In this document: positions 17,376 through 24,798 of the stretch, piece after piece
Layout of the letters: each line of letters starts with the position of its first letter
How positions within the stretch are numbered: the stretch's first letter is position 1
Source of the DNA: Lineus longissimus
Taxonomy: Eukaryota; Nemertea; Pilidiophora; Heteronemertea; Lineidae
DNA length: 64,000 bases
Direction of reading: 5' to 3'
Assembly (NCBI RefSeq): GCF_910592395.1
Contig: NC_088314.1
Span: 13,084,001 to 13,148,000, forward strand
Made by a program: the position numbers and the translations under genes
The notes under the pieces: generated by a model
Told to the model about the DNA's origin: nothing
The model's database searches: none
What the model saw: the letters and a program-made list of their open reading frames with translations, nothing else

Positions 17376-17892
17376 TACATTTCTTCTCTTTAACTACAGG
17401 TTTAACAAGAGGGTTAATTGATCCCTTCATGACTGCTTCATTCGGACTTTGTCCAGAGAACAAAGTTCGATTAGGACAAAGTCCAGAGAGCATAGCTCGA
17501 TTCAAGCCTGATCGCTGCTCTTTACTTACTTTTTTAGGAAGTTTCTTAAACATAATTAATGCTGCTAAAATAACGGCACCTAAACCTAGTACATAGACAT
17601 AAGTATTACTACTAGATTCACGCAGTGATACATCAGTATTTTGAGATTGTGGTTCTTCTTCCTCTACTTCTTCTTCCTCCTTTTCCACAACTCTGTTTTT
17701 TGGTGAGGAGTCCTGTACTTTAAATGTCGTCTTATCCTTTTTTATCCTCTTAAATTCCTTAGATCTTCTACCCAGTTCTCTAGACCATGCTAATTGTTTC
17801 TCTGATCGAGGTTTCTTAGACACTGAAACTTTAGTCGGACTTTGTCCTGAGAGCATAGCTCGAGTAGTATCAGTTACAGTTTCAAGTTCCAT
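17356..17892 (-). CDS. Basic single-pass membrane protein, 178 aa (element A)
   Basis: The N-terminal half is very basic (SEKQLAWSRELGRRSKEFKR, ~32-51), then an acidic run of Glu (~72-82), then a membrane segment (YVYVLGLGAVILAALIMF, ~98-115) and a basic tail. This layout recurs in related elements. The gene overlaps the 3' end of the 337-aa gene by 20 bp on the opposite strand. Double-hairpin repeats contribute RAMLSGQSPT near the N terminus and two more units in the tail. The B homologue is 33830-34345. Function is unknown; a membrane or core-DNA-binding virion protein is possible. Confidence 0.65.
   Translation of the reverse strand: MELETVTDTTRAMLSGQSPTKVSVSKKPRSEKQLAWSRELGRRSKEFKRIKKDKTTFKVQDSSPKNRVVEKEEEEVEEEEPQSQNTDVSLRESSSNTYVYVLGLGAVILAALIMFKKLPKKVSKEQRSGLNRAMLSGLCPNRTLFSGQSPNEAVMKGSINPLVKPVVKEKKCTIPLME
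17442..17500 (+). repeat. Two tandem double-hairpin repeats in membrane-protein gene
   Basis: The units at 17442-17470 and 17473-17500 are direct tandem copies. The first has the altered but still paired stem GAAC, AAA, GTTC; the second has GAGC, ATA, GCTC. Confidence 0.9.
17835..17863 (+). repeat. Double-hairpin repeat, exact common form
   Basis: A perfect unit (GGAC, TTT, GTCC, TGA, GAGC, ATA, GCTC). It is translated on the minus strand as RAMLSGQSPT near the N terminus of the 178-aa protein. Confidence 0.92.
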
Positions 17893-17911
17893 TTATCTTG
17901 GCCGAATTTAA

Positions 17912-17940
17912 TTCGAACTATGTTCTCATAACCAGGTTAA
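17912..17940 (-). repeat. Double-hairpin repeat with both stems altered, intergenic
   Basis: It has GAAC, TAT, GTTC and TAAC, CAG, GTTA. Both stems stay paired despite change in both arms. It lies between the 178-aa and 283-aa genes. Confidence 0.75.
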
Positions 17941-17941
17941 T

Positions 17942-18793
17942 TTAGTCTTCTTTATCATCACTACCTGTGATATCTAGACTTTCATCTATTGATTTGTCAC
18001 ATTCAGAGACAGTCATATTTGGTGTATTCATATTTGATGCAGTCATACTCGATGCAGTCATAGATGATTCCTCATGACAATGACCTAAAGTAATAAGTGT
18101 TGTTGAAGCAAGTGCAGTTAATGGTCCCATTCTCAAACTCAACCATCCAAGCCATTTATCCAACTCGTTAGTTATCAAATAATCATTTCTAAGATCATGA
18201 TAAAGATTATCTTCATCATCTATTGGTAATAACCACCTTGATAATTTAGTGTAAGCTTTAATTACTGTCTTACCCAAAGAATCATTAAGTCTGGCAGCCA
18301 TCTTTGTTTCATACATTCTATGGTGTTTTAAGATTTCTTTTTCAGTCATATTATCTAAGTCATTAAAAGTTATTTTTTTATTAAGGAAATCCTTGCTTTT
18401 ACCAGTTGCAACTAGAATCTCTAAGTCTTGTTTGGCTTTAAGGCCACTATCAGTCAAATAGTTCAAATTTTGTTGATTGCTAGTCGGACTTTGTCCTGAG
18501 AGCGTAGCTCGAGTTGATCCTAGTTGGCAACTAGAATTGACTATTCCTTGACTGGGATTAACTATTCCTTGACTAGGATTAACTAAATTTGAACTATTCA
18601 ACTGCTTGTTTGAAACTTGTTGATTTGTAGAGCAGTTCTGTTGAAAGTTAGTTCTGTTTTGTTGGTAACTACCAGTATTCTGTTGGTTAGAAGCCCCAAC
18701 TCGAGCTAAGCTCTCAGGACTCATAACACCAATCTGTTTCATCTGTTGTTCAATCACTGCAGATGTCTGACTATTCATTTGCTGATTATTCAT
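17942..18793 (-). CDS. Element-typical helical protein, 283 aa
   Basis: The N-terminal third is Asn/Gln/Ser-rich and low-complexity (NQQN, SNLVNPSQGIV repeats). The conserved core (~118-240) contains DLEILVATGKSKDFL, then ITFNDLDNMTEKEIL, MAARLNDSLGKTVI, LPIDDEDNLYHDLRNDYL, and a hydrophobic end (MGPLTALASTTLITLG). The same core is found in many invertebrate Polinton-like elements, but no function is known to me. An acidic Met/Ser/Thr-rich tail follows. The B copy (34278-35048) carries a double-hairpin repeat at the same place (STxATLSGQSPT), so that insertion predates the split. Confidence 0.7.
   Translation of the reverse strand: MNNQQMNSQTSAVIEQQMKQIGVMSPESLARVGASNQQNTGSYQQNRTNFQQNCSTNQQVSNKQLNSSNLVNPSQGIVNPSQGIVNSSCQLGSTRATLSGQSPTSNQQNLNYLTDSGLKAKQDLEILVATGKSKDFLNKKITFNDLDNMTEKEILKHHRMYETKMAARLNDSLGKTVIKAYTKLSRWLLPIDDEDNLYHDLRNDYLITNELDKWLGWLSLRMGPLTALASTTLITLGHCHEESSMTASSMTASNMNTPNMTVSECDKSIDESLDITGSDDKED
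18484..18512 (+). repeat. Double-hairpin repeat shared with element B
   Basis: A full unit with second loop GTA. Its exact counterpart lies at 34790-34817 in the same codons of the B homologue. Confidence 0.92.
18701..18721 (-). repeat. Partial double-hairpin repeat in 283-aa gene
   Basis: It has GAGC, TAA, GCTC followed by only GGAC. It is translated as SPESLARVG near the N terminus. Confidence 0.7.
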
Positions 18794-18844
18794 TTAAAAT
18801 TATGGAAAAATGACTGTTAAGTGCAAAATGCTGTTTTCACAACT

Positions 18845-20014
18845 TTATTGCATCTTAACACTAGCTCGAGCTGTGCTCTCAGGACGAAGTCCGGCTCGAG
18901 CTATGCTCTCAGGACGAAATCCGGCTGGTGTAAACTTAATATTACTGATGCAGTTAATGTCTCGACCTGCACTGGCACTCAGTAAAACGTCAAACTGCTT
19001 GTCAATATCCTGGTCATATTCCTTCTCAACCTTGTAATTCTGGAAGAAAATACTTTGAGTGAAATCATACCATAATCTCTCCAAATCATTTACTCGCTCC
19101 TTGTTGGTTAAAAAAGGTGTAAATATTACATAATCAATTTTCAGCGTTTTAAAGGCTTGGTGTAAAAATACCTTGTAGTTAATGGTGACCTTGACACCAC
19201 AGTAATGCAGAAATCTAAGGAAAGCATAGTACACTAGTCTAAGGTCAGTGATATTCTCATCGGTTAATTGCGGTTTACCAATTGCCCTGTTAATAAATTC
19301 AATGGCAAGAAACCAATCATATTCCCCACAGTGAAATTTAAAAAGCATGGCTTCACCATGTAACCCTTGGTTACATAACTTAGAGGGGAGAGTGTTAATA
19401 CCCATTTTTAGGGCTGACTGAAGAGTACTTTCATATCTCTGCTTACTAAGACATTTTCTGTGACTTGAAAAGTAGCACTGTAAATACCCTTCCACAAAGT
19501 CCTTTAAATACTTAACTGCCGATTCGGACATCCGACTCCATCCAAGTTTCCTTAGAATACTGTCAAAGTAACGTGTCTTGTTGTCAATATTGATCTCAAG
19601 AGTTTTAAAATCATCGTCGTAAGTAGTCGAATTGCAATTGGTGCAGAATTGATACTTCACAGTTTTAGCTGCGTACCTTGCTGAATTCAAGTTTTTTTGA
19701 TACTCAAAAAGGGTCCACCTTTTACAATTACGGCAGAATTGAGCATTAGTGTTGGTACTGACGTCATATTCTTTCATTCTTGGCAGGACTACTTTGATTG
19801 TCTCAGTCGGACTTCGTCCTGAGAGCTCTGCTCGAGTCAAGCTTTGCTCTCGGGACTTTGTCCTAGTCCGACTTCGTCCTGAGAGCACAGCTCGATCCAT
19901 AACCCTAGGACGAATGTATCCTTTAAGATTCTCATTGTTCCACTCGAGCTCTGCTCTCAGGACGAAGTCCGACTCACTAGAATAATAGTCTTTTAATGAG
20001 ATGTATTTATTCAT
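18845..20014 (-). CDS. Cys-paired zinc-binding protein, 389 aa, element-typical
   Basis: The N-terminal ~85 residues are largely double-hairpin-repeat translations (LSGRSRTRTKSREQS and similar). A zinc-ribbon-like region follows: FCRNCKRWTLFEYQK (~97-111) and FCTNCNSTTYDDDFK (~131-145). The rest is helical, with a conserved block around EFINRAIGKPQLTDENITDL (~238-257) and KVFLHQAFKTLKIDYVIFTP (~284-303). The homologue in B (35128-36144) is broken. Its family is frequent in related elements but has no assigned role. The C terminus is also made of two repeat units (18866-18924). Confidence 0.65.
   Translation of the reverse strand: MNKYISLKDYYSSESDFVLRAELEWNNENLKGYIRPRVMDRAVLSGRSRTRTKSREQSLTRAELSGRSPTETIKVVLPRMKEYDVSTNTNAQFCRNCKRWTLFEYQKNLNSARYAAKTVKYQFCTNCNSTTYDDDFKTLEINIDNKTRYFDSILRKLGWSRMSESAVKYLKDFVEGYLQCYFSSHRKCLSKQRYESTLQSALKMGINTLPSKLCNQGLHGEAMLFKFHCGEYDWFLAIEFINRAIGKPQLTDENITDLRLVYYAFLRFLHYCGVKVTINYKVFLHQAFKTLKIDYVIFTPFLTNKERVNDLERLWYDFTQSIFFQNYKVEKEYDQDIDKQFDVLLSASAGRDINCISNIKFTPAGFRPESIARAGLRPESTARASVKMQ
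18866..18924 (-). repeat. Two tandem double-hairpin repeats, C-terminal tail
   Basis: The units at 18866-18894 and 18896-18924 are direct repeats with first loops TGT and TAT. The second unit has one stem mismatch (GAAATCC). Both are translated at the end of the 389-aa protein. Confidence 0.92.
19807..19895 (+). repeat. Three double-hairpin repeats in tandem, coding
   Basis: Units at 19807-19835, 19837-19864 (opposite orientation, diverged) and 19867-19895 are translated in the N-terminal region of the 389-aa protein. The matching region of the B gene holds a single unit (35966-35994). Confidence 0.9.
19944..19972 (-). repeat. Double-hairpin repeat near start of 389-aa gene
   Basis: A full unit with loops TCT and GAA, translated as SDFVLRAELEW from codon ~14. 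Confidence 0.92.
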
Positions 20015-20062
20015 ATTTACATAATAATTATTTTTTTAAACATTGTTTTGATAGAAGGTCAC

Positions 20063-21694
20063 CTAAGACCTTTTACGTGATTTTACTGTTTTACGTGATT
20101 TTAAGGCTTTAACACCCCCAATTAAACCATAAATTATGGAGCTCACAATAGCAATAACTGCTATGATCAGATGTTCAGCTAGAAAGCCAACAACTGCACC
20201 AATTGTTTTCAGGAGAAATGATACGATAGAACCGATGATTCCCGGTAAAGCCGCAGCTGATTTCTTGGCTAGTTCTTTTAGCCATTCAGCAAACTTCTTG
20301 AGACCTTCTTTTACTTTATCTGGTATTGATGGTTTTGGTCCTGGTTCTGGTGTAGGTCCTGGAGTTGGGTCTGGTCCTGGAGATGGTCCTGGTCCTGGAG
20401 TTGGTTTTACAGATTTAGTGGCACCACTTAAAGCACTACTGATACTGAGACCTAGAGTTGTAAATGTCATTACAACAGCTGTTATTATGGCGCTAATAGT
20501 TACACCATACGTCTTAAAAAGTAACTTTATTCTGTCCTTCAGAGGAATAGTTGAATCTGGTTTCTTTAGAACATCAACAATTAAACGTTTAATTCTTCTA
20601 GTTTGTGACTCCCTGTCATTGTCTAACCTCCATACCTTTGACTGTTCCTCATGCAATTTGTCATTTAGTTCATCTATTTGCTTTTTCAACTCCCCCGTAT
20701 CTTTAGCATCTTCTTCTACAGACTTTACATAGTCTCTTGTTAAATTATGAAGTTGATTTTCTAGTTCTTGTATTTGCATGTCCTTATCCCTCTTTACTGT
20801 AGCTAGATCATCACCAGCCTGTTTTAACCCTCTAAGTTCTCTCAAGGCAGATTCAGTAAAACCCAGTGTTTTAAGTTCATCATCATTAGAATCTATCAGT
20901 TTATCTATTGGTTTGTTTGAACTGTTTACCTCATTAATTACTGCCTTTGTTTCAGGGGTTACTAATGTAGGTTCCCTTACTGGTGGGTCAGATGCAATCA
21001 TACCTCTAATCATGTCAACAAATCTAGTACCAAACTTAGTCTTTAATGTGCCTTCAGCATAGAAGCTTCCATTATCCTTAGTTAAAGGAATTAACTTGAT
21101 AATAATGGTTTTATCCTTATTACGCCAGTCAAATAAATTTTCGTTTTCAAGTTTACCTTTTATCAAATCAACTTCATACTTTGTTTTCGGATTGTAATAA
21201 AGTTTGTTTCCATTGTAACTAATGTGTGGTGAAAGATTACTCAATTTTTTCTTGTCATAATTCCAGTTTGATCCTCCCAATGCTGTATCAAGTTTATCCT
21301 CTATTGTATCGTAACTTAACTCCTTTTCCATCAATTCAGGGACAATACCTCTTACTCTTTCTGGAGGTGTAGTGAATGAAGTTTCAGTAGTAAGATTTCC
21401 ACCTCCTGTGTTGTATGTTGTGCCGTCATCTTGAAAAGTTCTATTGATTTCACCTGTATTAGGATCTATCTCATCCATTTGGATATATTCACCTCCTGTG
21501 TTGTATGTTGTGCCGTCATCTTGAAAAGTTCTATTGATTTCACCTGTGTTGTATCTTGCGTGAATATATTGATTAATTAAATCATCCTTTCTCATTTCTA
21601 GAATTTGTTCAAAAGTTCCTGATGATGATGATGATGATGATGATGATTGTGGATCGTAATCACTCATTTCATAATTTTCACCTCCTTCAGCCAT
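20063..21694 (-). CDS. Coiled-coil, two-transmembrane protein, 543 aa (element A)
   Basis: Order of parts: acidic Ser-rich N terminus; a direct duplication of NTGEINRTFQDDGTTYNTGG (~53-72 and ~79-98); a globular region (~120-235); a long coiled coil (~285-365) with DKDMQIQELENQL and SKVWRLDNDRESQ; a first membrane segment (ISAIITAVVMTFTTLGLSI, ~400); a Pro-Gly linker (PTPGPGPSPGPDPTPGPT); an amphipathic Lys/Ala stretch; a second hydrophobic region (~475-525); and a basic tail. Related elements carry proteins with the same C-terminal half. The layout suits a membrane-spanning structural protein, but no role is established. Element B lacks it. Confidence 0.68.
   Translation of the reverse strand: MAEGGENYEMSDYDPQSSSSSSSSSGTFEQILEMRKDDLINQYIHARYNTGEINRTFQDDGTTYNTGGEYIQMDEIDPNTGEINRTFQDDGTTYNTGGGNLTTETSFTTPPERVRGIVPELMEKELSYDTIEDKLDTALGGSNWNYDKKKLSNLSPHISYNGNKLYYNPKTKYEVDLIKGKLENENLFDWRNKDKTIIIKLIPLTKDNGSFYAEGTLKTKFGTRFVDMIRGMIASDPPVREPTLVTPETKAVINEVNSSNKPIDKLIDSNDDELKTLGFTESALRELRGLKQAGDDLATVKRDKDMQIQELENQLHNLTRDYVKSVEEDAKDTGELKKQIDELNDKLHEEQSKVWRLDNDRESQTRRIKRLIVDVLKKPDSTIPLKDRIKLLFKTYGVTISAIITAVVMTFTTLGLSISSALSGATKSVKPTPGPGPSPGPDPTPGPTPEPGPKPSIPDKVKEGLKKFAEWLKELAKKSAAALPGIIGSIVSFLLKTIGAVVGFLAEHLIIAVIAIVSSIIYGLIGGVKALKSRKTVKSRKRS
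21400..21560. repeat. Direct coding duplication in 543-aa gene
   Basis: A block of about 65 bp containing TTGAAAAGTTCTATTGATTT occurs twice, about 78 bp apart, with near identity. It encodes the duplicated NTGEINRTFQDD peptide, indicating recent tandem duplication or gene conversion. Confidence 0.85.
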
Positions 21695-21704
21695 AATTAC
21701 TTAT

Positions 21705-23096
21705 TTATCTAACCATAAAAACAATCAATGTACCAACAACTGAGTAAAGCATGAATTTAATTTTTTCATGAGTATCATCCACCTTCTCAACTTTGGTGTC
21801 AAGTTTAGTAGTAGTAGGAGTATTCTTTGAGGTTTCAGTTGTTTTTGGTGTAACAACATTACTCTTTCGTTTATGACTGGTCTCGAGCTTTGCTCTCAGG
21901 ACGAAGTCCGTCATTGATGTACCAACACTACTCTTAACTCTTATTTTCTTAGAACTATTTCCTTCCATCAGTGGTGGTGGTAAGGTCTTTTTGTGGTTAA
22001 TGTCATTCTTACCGGGTTTAGCATTTTTTGGTGCTATTAAAATGTTATTATTGTAGTTATCCAGCTTACCAATAACGAGTACCATATTTGAACCTATGAC
22101 ATACAATCCTGGTGCTATTACATAATCTAGTCTTGTATGAGTGTCACTCACTGCTTTTTGGTATCTTTGAATTGAAGTGGGAATATCAGGATGTTGATTA
22201 ATCGAGTCCTTTAATAGTTTGTTAAATTCCTTCTGTGCATCCAATTCTGTACCCGGTACTCCAATTATTGGTGTTCTGGTCAACGCCTGAGCACCCAGAA
22301 TACAGTAAACATATGTTCTTATTGTATCATTCAACCTCTCTATTCCAGGATTAGAGAAACCATTTGATTTAAATATCATGAATTGTTCATAGGTTTGACA
22401 TTCATTTTGTTTAATTACATCAAATACATTCTTGTGTCTCCTGACATGATCCTTGATGAAAATATCTGGATATTTGAAATTAGCCATTCCAGCATCCCAG
22501 TCTTTACTGAACATCGGTGGCATTCTATTTTCATGAACTTGCATGAGGAAGAAATTGATTTTAGAATCATTGATGTAATATCCGGGATCAGTTATGTTCG
22601 GGTTGTAATCCGGTACACTCCATGACCTCCAACCACCGTTATTTTCAAACACCGAGAAATCGTACTCGTCTTTTAAACCAAATTCACTCAATAACCCTCC
22701 TAGTTTCCTACGGTTAATGTTATTGTTTGTCTCATTAAAATCACTTTCACCTGGAATTGGTATCTCTAGATTCTTCATGATCTTCAATATTTGATAGTAA
22801 ACATGAAACCTGTAAATTGACCTTAACAATGGGTCACTGTGATTCAAGTGATCGTCTATTGAAATACCACAACCTGTTGTAGCAAACCAAACAGCCATGT
22901 TAAATTGGTTCTGGTAAAACGATAATGGATTCTTTTCCAGTAGCAGACAGTCTTTCTTATTTTTCAGGCTCAAAAACCCAGGTGTTATCTTAGTTTCTTG
23001 TAGTCTGAAGAAGTTATTAGTGTTAACAGTTACTTCTAAATTAAAGAAGTCATAGGTGAATTTACTTTTATGTTGATTTGCTATTGGATAATACAT
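21705..23096 (-). CDS. Element-typical protein, 463 aa, unknown function
   Basis: Conserved blocks of a family repeatedly found in invertebrate Polinton-like elements are present: NMAVWFATTGCGISIDDHLNH (split; ~67-87), YRFHVYYQILKI (~94-105), GIERLNDTIRTYVYCILGAQA (~240-260), AQKEFNKLLKDSINQHPDIP (~272-291) and VIAPGLYVIGSNM (~318-330). A C-terminal low-complexity Thr/Lys stretch leads to a membrane-like end (MLYSVVGTLIVFMV). I cannot assign a function. It is the last gene before the right TIR and has no copy in B. One double-hairpin repeat is translated at 21883-21911. Confidence 0.7.
   Translation of the reverse strand: MYYPIANQHKSKFTYDFFNLEVTVNTNNFFRLQETKITPGFLSLKNKKDCLLLEKNPLSFYQNQFNMAVWFATTGCGISIDDHLNHSDPLLRSIYRFHVYYQILKIMKNLEIPIPGESDFNETNNNINRRKLGGLLSEFGLKDEYDFSVFENNGGWRSWSVPDYNPNITDPGYYINDSKINFFLMQVHENRMPPMFSKDWDAGMANFKYPDIFIKDHVRRHKNVFDVIKQNECQTYEQFMIFKSNGFSNPGIERLNDTIRTYVYCILGAQALTRTPIIGVPGTELDAQKEFNKLLKDSINQHPDIPTSIQRYQKAVSDTHTRLDYVIAPGLYVIGSNMVLVIGKLDNYNNNILIAPKNAKPGKNDINHKKTLPPPLMEGNSSKKIRVKSSVGTSMTDFVLRAKLETSHKRKSNVVTPKTTETSKNTPTTTKLDTKVEKVDDTHEKIKFMLYSVVGTLIVFMVR
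21883..21911 (-). repeat. Double-hairpin repeat in 463-aa gene
   Basis: A full unit with loops TTT and GAA, translated as TDFVLRAKLE, ten codons. Confidence 0.9.
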
Positions 23097-23258
23097 TTAA
23101 TTTACTTGAATTTTTTCCTTGAATTTTGGTTAATGAAGACAGTAAAAAGGCCATTTATTTTAATGGAATAATATCACCAGATGGAGGAAGTGTGACGTTA
23201 ACATCATGTCTCCATGGACAGAATAACATTTGCCTTTAAACCATAGTGATATTCAGTT
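23097..23258. other. Non-coding spacer right of the 463-aa gene
   Basis: It is AT-rich with no ORF. The phrase TTGAATTTTGGTTA here recurs near 36360 to the right of element B's last gene, marking the corresponding position of the two elements. Confidence 0.5.
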
Positions 23259-23408
23259 GTACAATGGCCATATCAGATGTTGCAGTCATTAATTATTTGT
23301 GCTTGCAAATTACAATGGCCATATCAGATGTTGCAATCATTAATTATTTTTGCTTGCAAATTACAATGGCCATATCAGATGTTGCAATCATTAATTATTT
23401 TTGCTTGT
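23259..23408. repeat. 51-bp tandem repeat, three copies
   Basis: ACAATGGCCATATCAGATGT recurs at 23261, 23312 and 23363, an exact 51-bp period. It lies between the last gene and the right TIR of element A. Confidence 0.92.
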
Positions 23409-23434
23409 CAAAGACATGAAAAGGCCTATTGTGT

Positions 23435-23542
23435 CTTAATGCGTTTATCCGACAGAATTTTCGAAAAATATTTTCAGCGCTGAAAATTATTTTTGCGTCG
23501 TTAAAATAATGTCTCGAAATTCTGTCGGATAAACGCATTAAC
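23435..23542. repeat. 108-bp foldback palindrome near right TIR
   Basis: TTAATGCGTTTATCCGACAG at the left end recurs in complement at the right end, and an inner AATATTTTCAGCGCTGAAAA palindrome sits between them. It could be a foldback mini-element with TTAA ends, or a structure used by element A. Confidence 0.85.
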
Positions 23543-23787
23543 GAACAACAGACCTTTGTAATACTTTGGGACGTGAGTATTGTTTGGTAACATATGTTAC
23601 CATGTACATGCAGACTCTGTCAACAATATTTTCAATAGATTCAAGCAACAATGATTAATCACTGTAACAGCTGTCTTGTAGGCCTACAGCATTTATTGGA
23701 ATACGCTGGGACTGTCAAGATGTGCGAACTTCAATGGTTCATTTCTCTGCCATTTCTCAATGGATATTTGCAATGATGTATCCTTGG

Positions 23788-24049
23788 AAAGCTATTGACG
23801 TGTACTTTCTGTTGGAATACAGTAAGTCATGATTACATTAACCCATTGAACTCTAGTATTCCCTCACCATTTCATTGACCATTTCATTGCAACGCTTCAC
23901 TGGGAATCTAATGAATGATAGAATATATGTATTGTGGTGTCTGGTTCTTAGGGGTTTCTAAGCTAATTTGAGACAAAAAGGCCTGTAAGGGCTTTTGTTA
24001 AAATAGCTTAGAATTACCTAGATTCCTACCACCACAATACATATATTCT
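23788..24049 (-). repeat. Right terminal inverted repeat of element A (262 bp)
   Basis: It is complementary to 5210-5471 and ends ...ATATTCT next to the right target duplication. Its outer ~130 bp carries the same internal imperfect hairpin as the left end. Confidence 0.95.
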
Positions 24050-24154
24050 CCCAGCGATGAAATGAAGAATTACGAATACCTTTGGATTATTTTAGGATTG
24101 AGCGGCTTGGGTTTGGGGATTTACTATTTTGTTGGAGGTAAGAAGAAAGACTAG
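24050..24154 (+). pseudogene. Membrane-anchored virion protein, 3' fragment (element B)
   Basis: It begins with the right CCCAGC duplication and continues the gene at 4980-5209 with DEMKNYEYLW and the C-terminal membrane segment (IILGLSGLGLGIYYF), ending in TAG. Before A inserted, this was one gene with the fragments at 333-445 and 4980-5209. Confidence 0.9.
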
Positions 24155-24186
24155 GAAGAAGAAAGACTAGGAAGAAGAAAGACTAA
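24138..24186. repeat. 16-bp tandem repeat, three copies
   Basis: AGAAGAAAGACTAGGA-type units repeat three times between the membrane-protein stop and the converging ATPase stop of element B. Confidence 0.8.
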
Positions 24187-24791
24187 ACGTGAATAAAACC
24201 ATACGGGTGTTCTAGTCTTATGATTAATTTAGATCCTTTCGTCTTTTTAAGGGCATCTATGTATTTTTGCCTCTGGTCTTTAGGAATAACACTATTTTCT
24301 TCTAAGGCGTCTTTCATTGCCGATTCATCCTTGTTGAAAAACAGGACTAAAACCCTTATGTTCTCTCTGAAGTCCTTAACAACAGAGTTGTACTTCTGAA
24401 CGAGTAACCAAACAGTCAGATTGTAGTGTCTACCGGAAAAGGCCAAGTGTTGAGACACCTTCTTCTTTGTGTCTCTCAAATTAGCACAGTCGTCAATGAT
24501 GAATAATGTCTGTGATCCTTCGAAGGCCATGATGGCAAATTGAAGCACAGGGCCTAAATTATTGGCTACAGCAATTGGATTGACAATGAAAACATTCTTG
24601 TCTTCGTAAATCCATCTCCTATTGTACGTCTTATTTCTGAAGTAAGTGGGACAGAAAATGACTATGTTCTGGAACTTATGACGATATTCCTTCTCTAAGA
24701 GGTCAAGAGCAAAATGGGTCTTACCGCAATTGGTGACTCCTGAAATTAACATGTTGTGTGGCCCGAAAACTAGTATGTCTTTTGCCTTCAT
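24183..24791 (-). CDS. FtsK/HerA-type packaging ATPase (element B)
   Basis: This 202-aa homologue of the A ATPase at 8488-9108 retains Walker A GVTNCGKT, Walker B-like TLFIIDDC and LAFSGRHYNLTVWLL. A few residues differ by small deletion (KKVSQHLAFSG), and the C terminus ends in FIHV. The reading frame is whole although neighbouring B genes are broken. It diverges from the B integrase through the same CATTTAAATG palindrome. Confidence 0.88.
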   Translation of the reverse strand: MKAKDILVFGPHNMLISGVTNCGKTHFALDLLEKEYRHKFQNIVIFCPTYFRNKTYNRRWIYEDKNVFIVNPIAVANNLGPVLQFAIMAFEGSQTLFIIDDCANLRDTKKKVSQHLAFSGRHYNLTVWLLVQKYNSVVKDFRENIRVLVLFFNKDESAMKDALEENSVIPKDQRQKYIDALKKTKGSKLIIRLEHPYGFIHV

Positions 24792-24798
24792 TTAAATG
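24789..24798. promoter_or_regulatory. Palindromic divergent start CATTTAAATG (ATPase/integrase, B)
   Basis: The arrangement is the same as at 9106-9115, with both start codons inside the palindrome, conserved between two diverged elements. Confidence 0.6.

Larger units (their letters stand above)
5210..24049 (+). mobile_element. Complete Polinton/Maverick (adintovirus-like) element A
   Basis: The element is 18,840 bp, begins AG, ends CT and is bounded by a perfect 6-bp duplication CCCAGC (5204-5209 and 24050-24055). AG/CT ends and 6-bp duplications are hallmarks of Polintons. It encodes the Polinton core set (integrase, protein-primed polymerase B, FtsK/HerA ATPase, double jelly-roll capsid and penton-like protein) plus about ten accessory proteins. 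All main ORFs are uninterrupted, suggesting a young insertion. It lies in the same orientation as the host element B, inside B's membrane-protein gene. Confidence 0.95.

Noticed and set aside
20136-20732. 198-aa plus-strand ORF
   Set aside because: It is the antisense shadow of the Pro-Gly and membrane region of the 543-aa gene.
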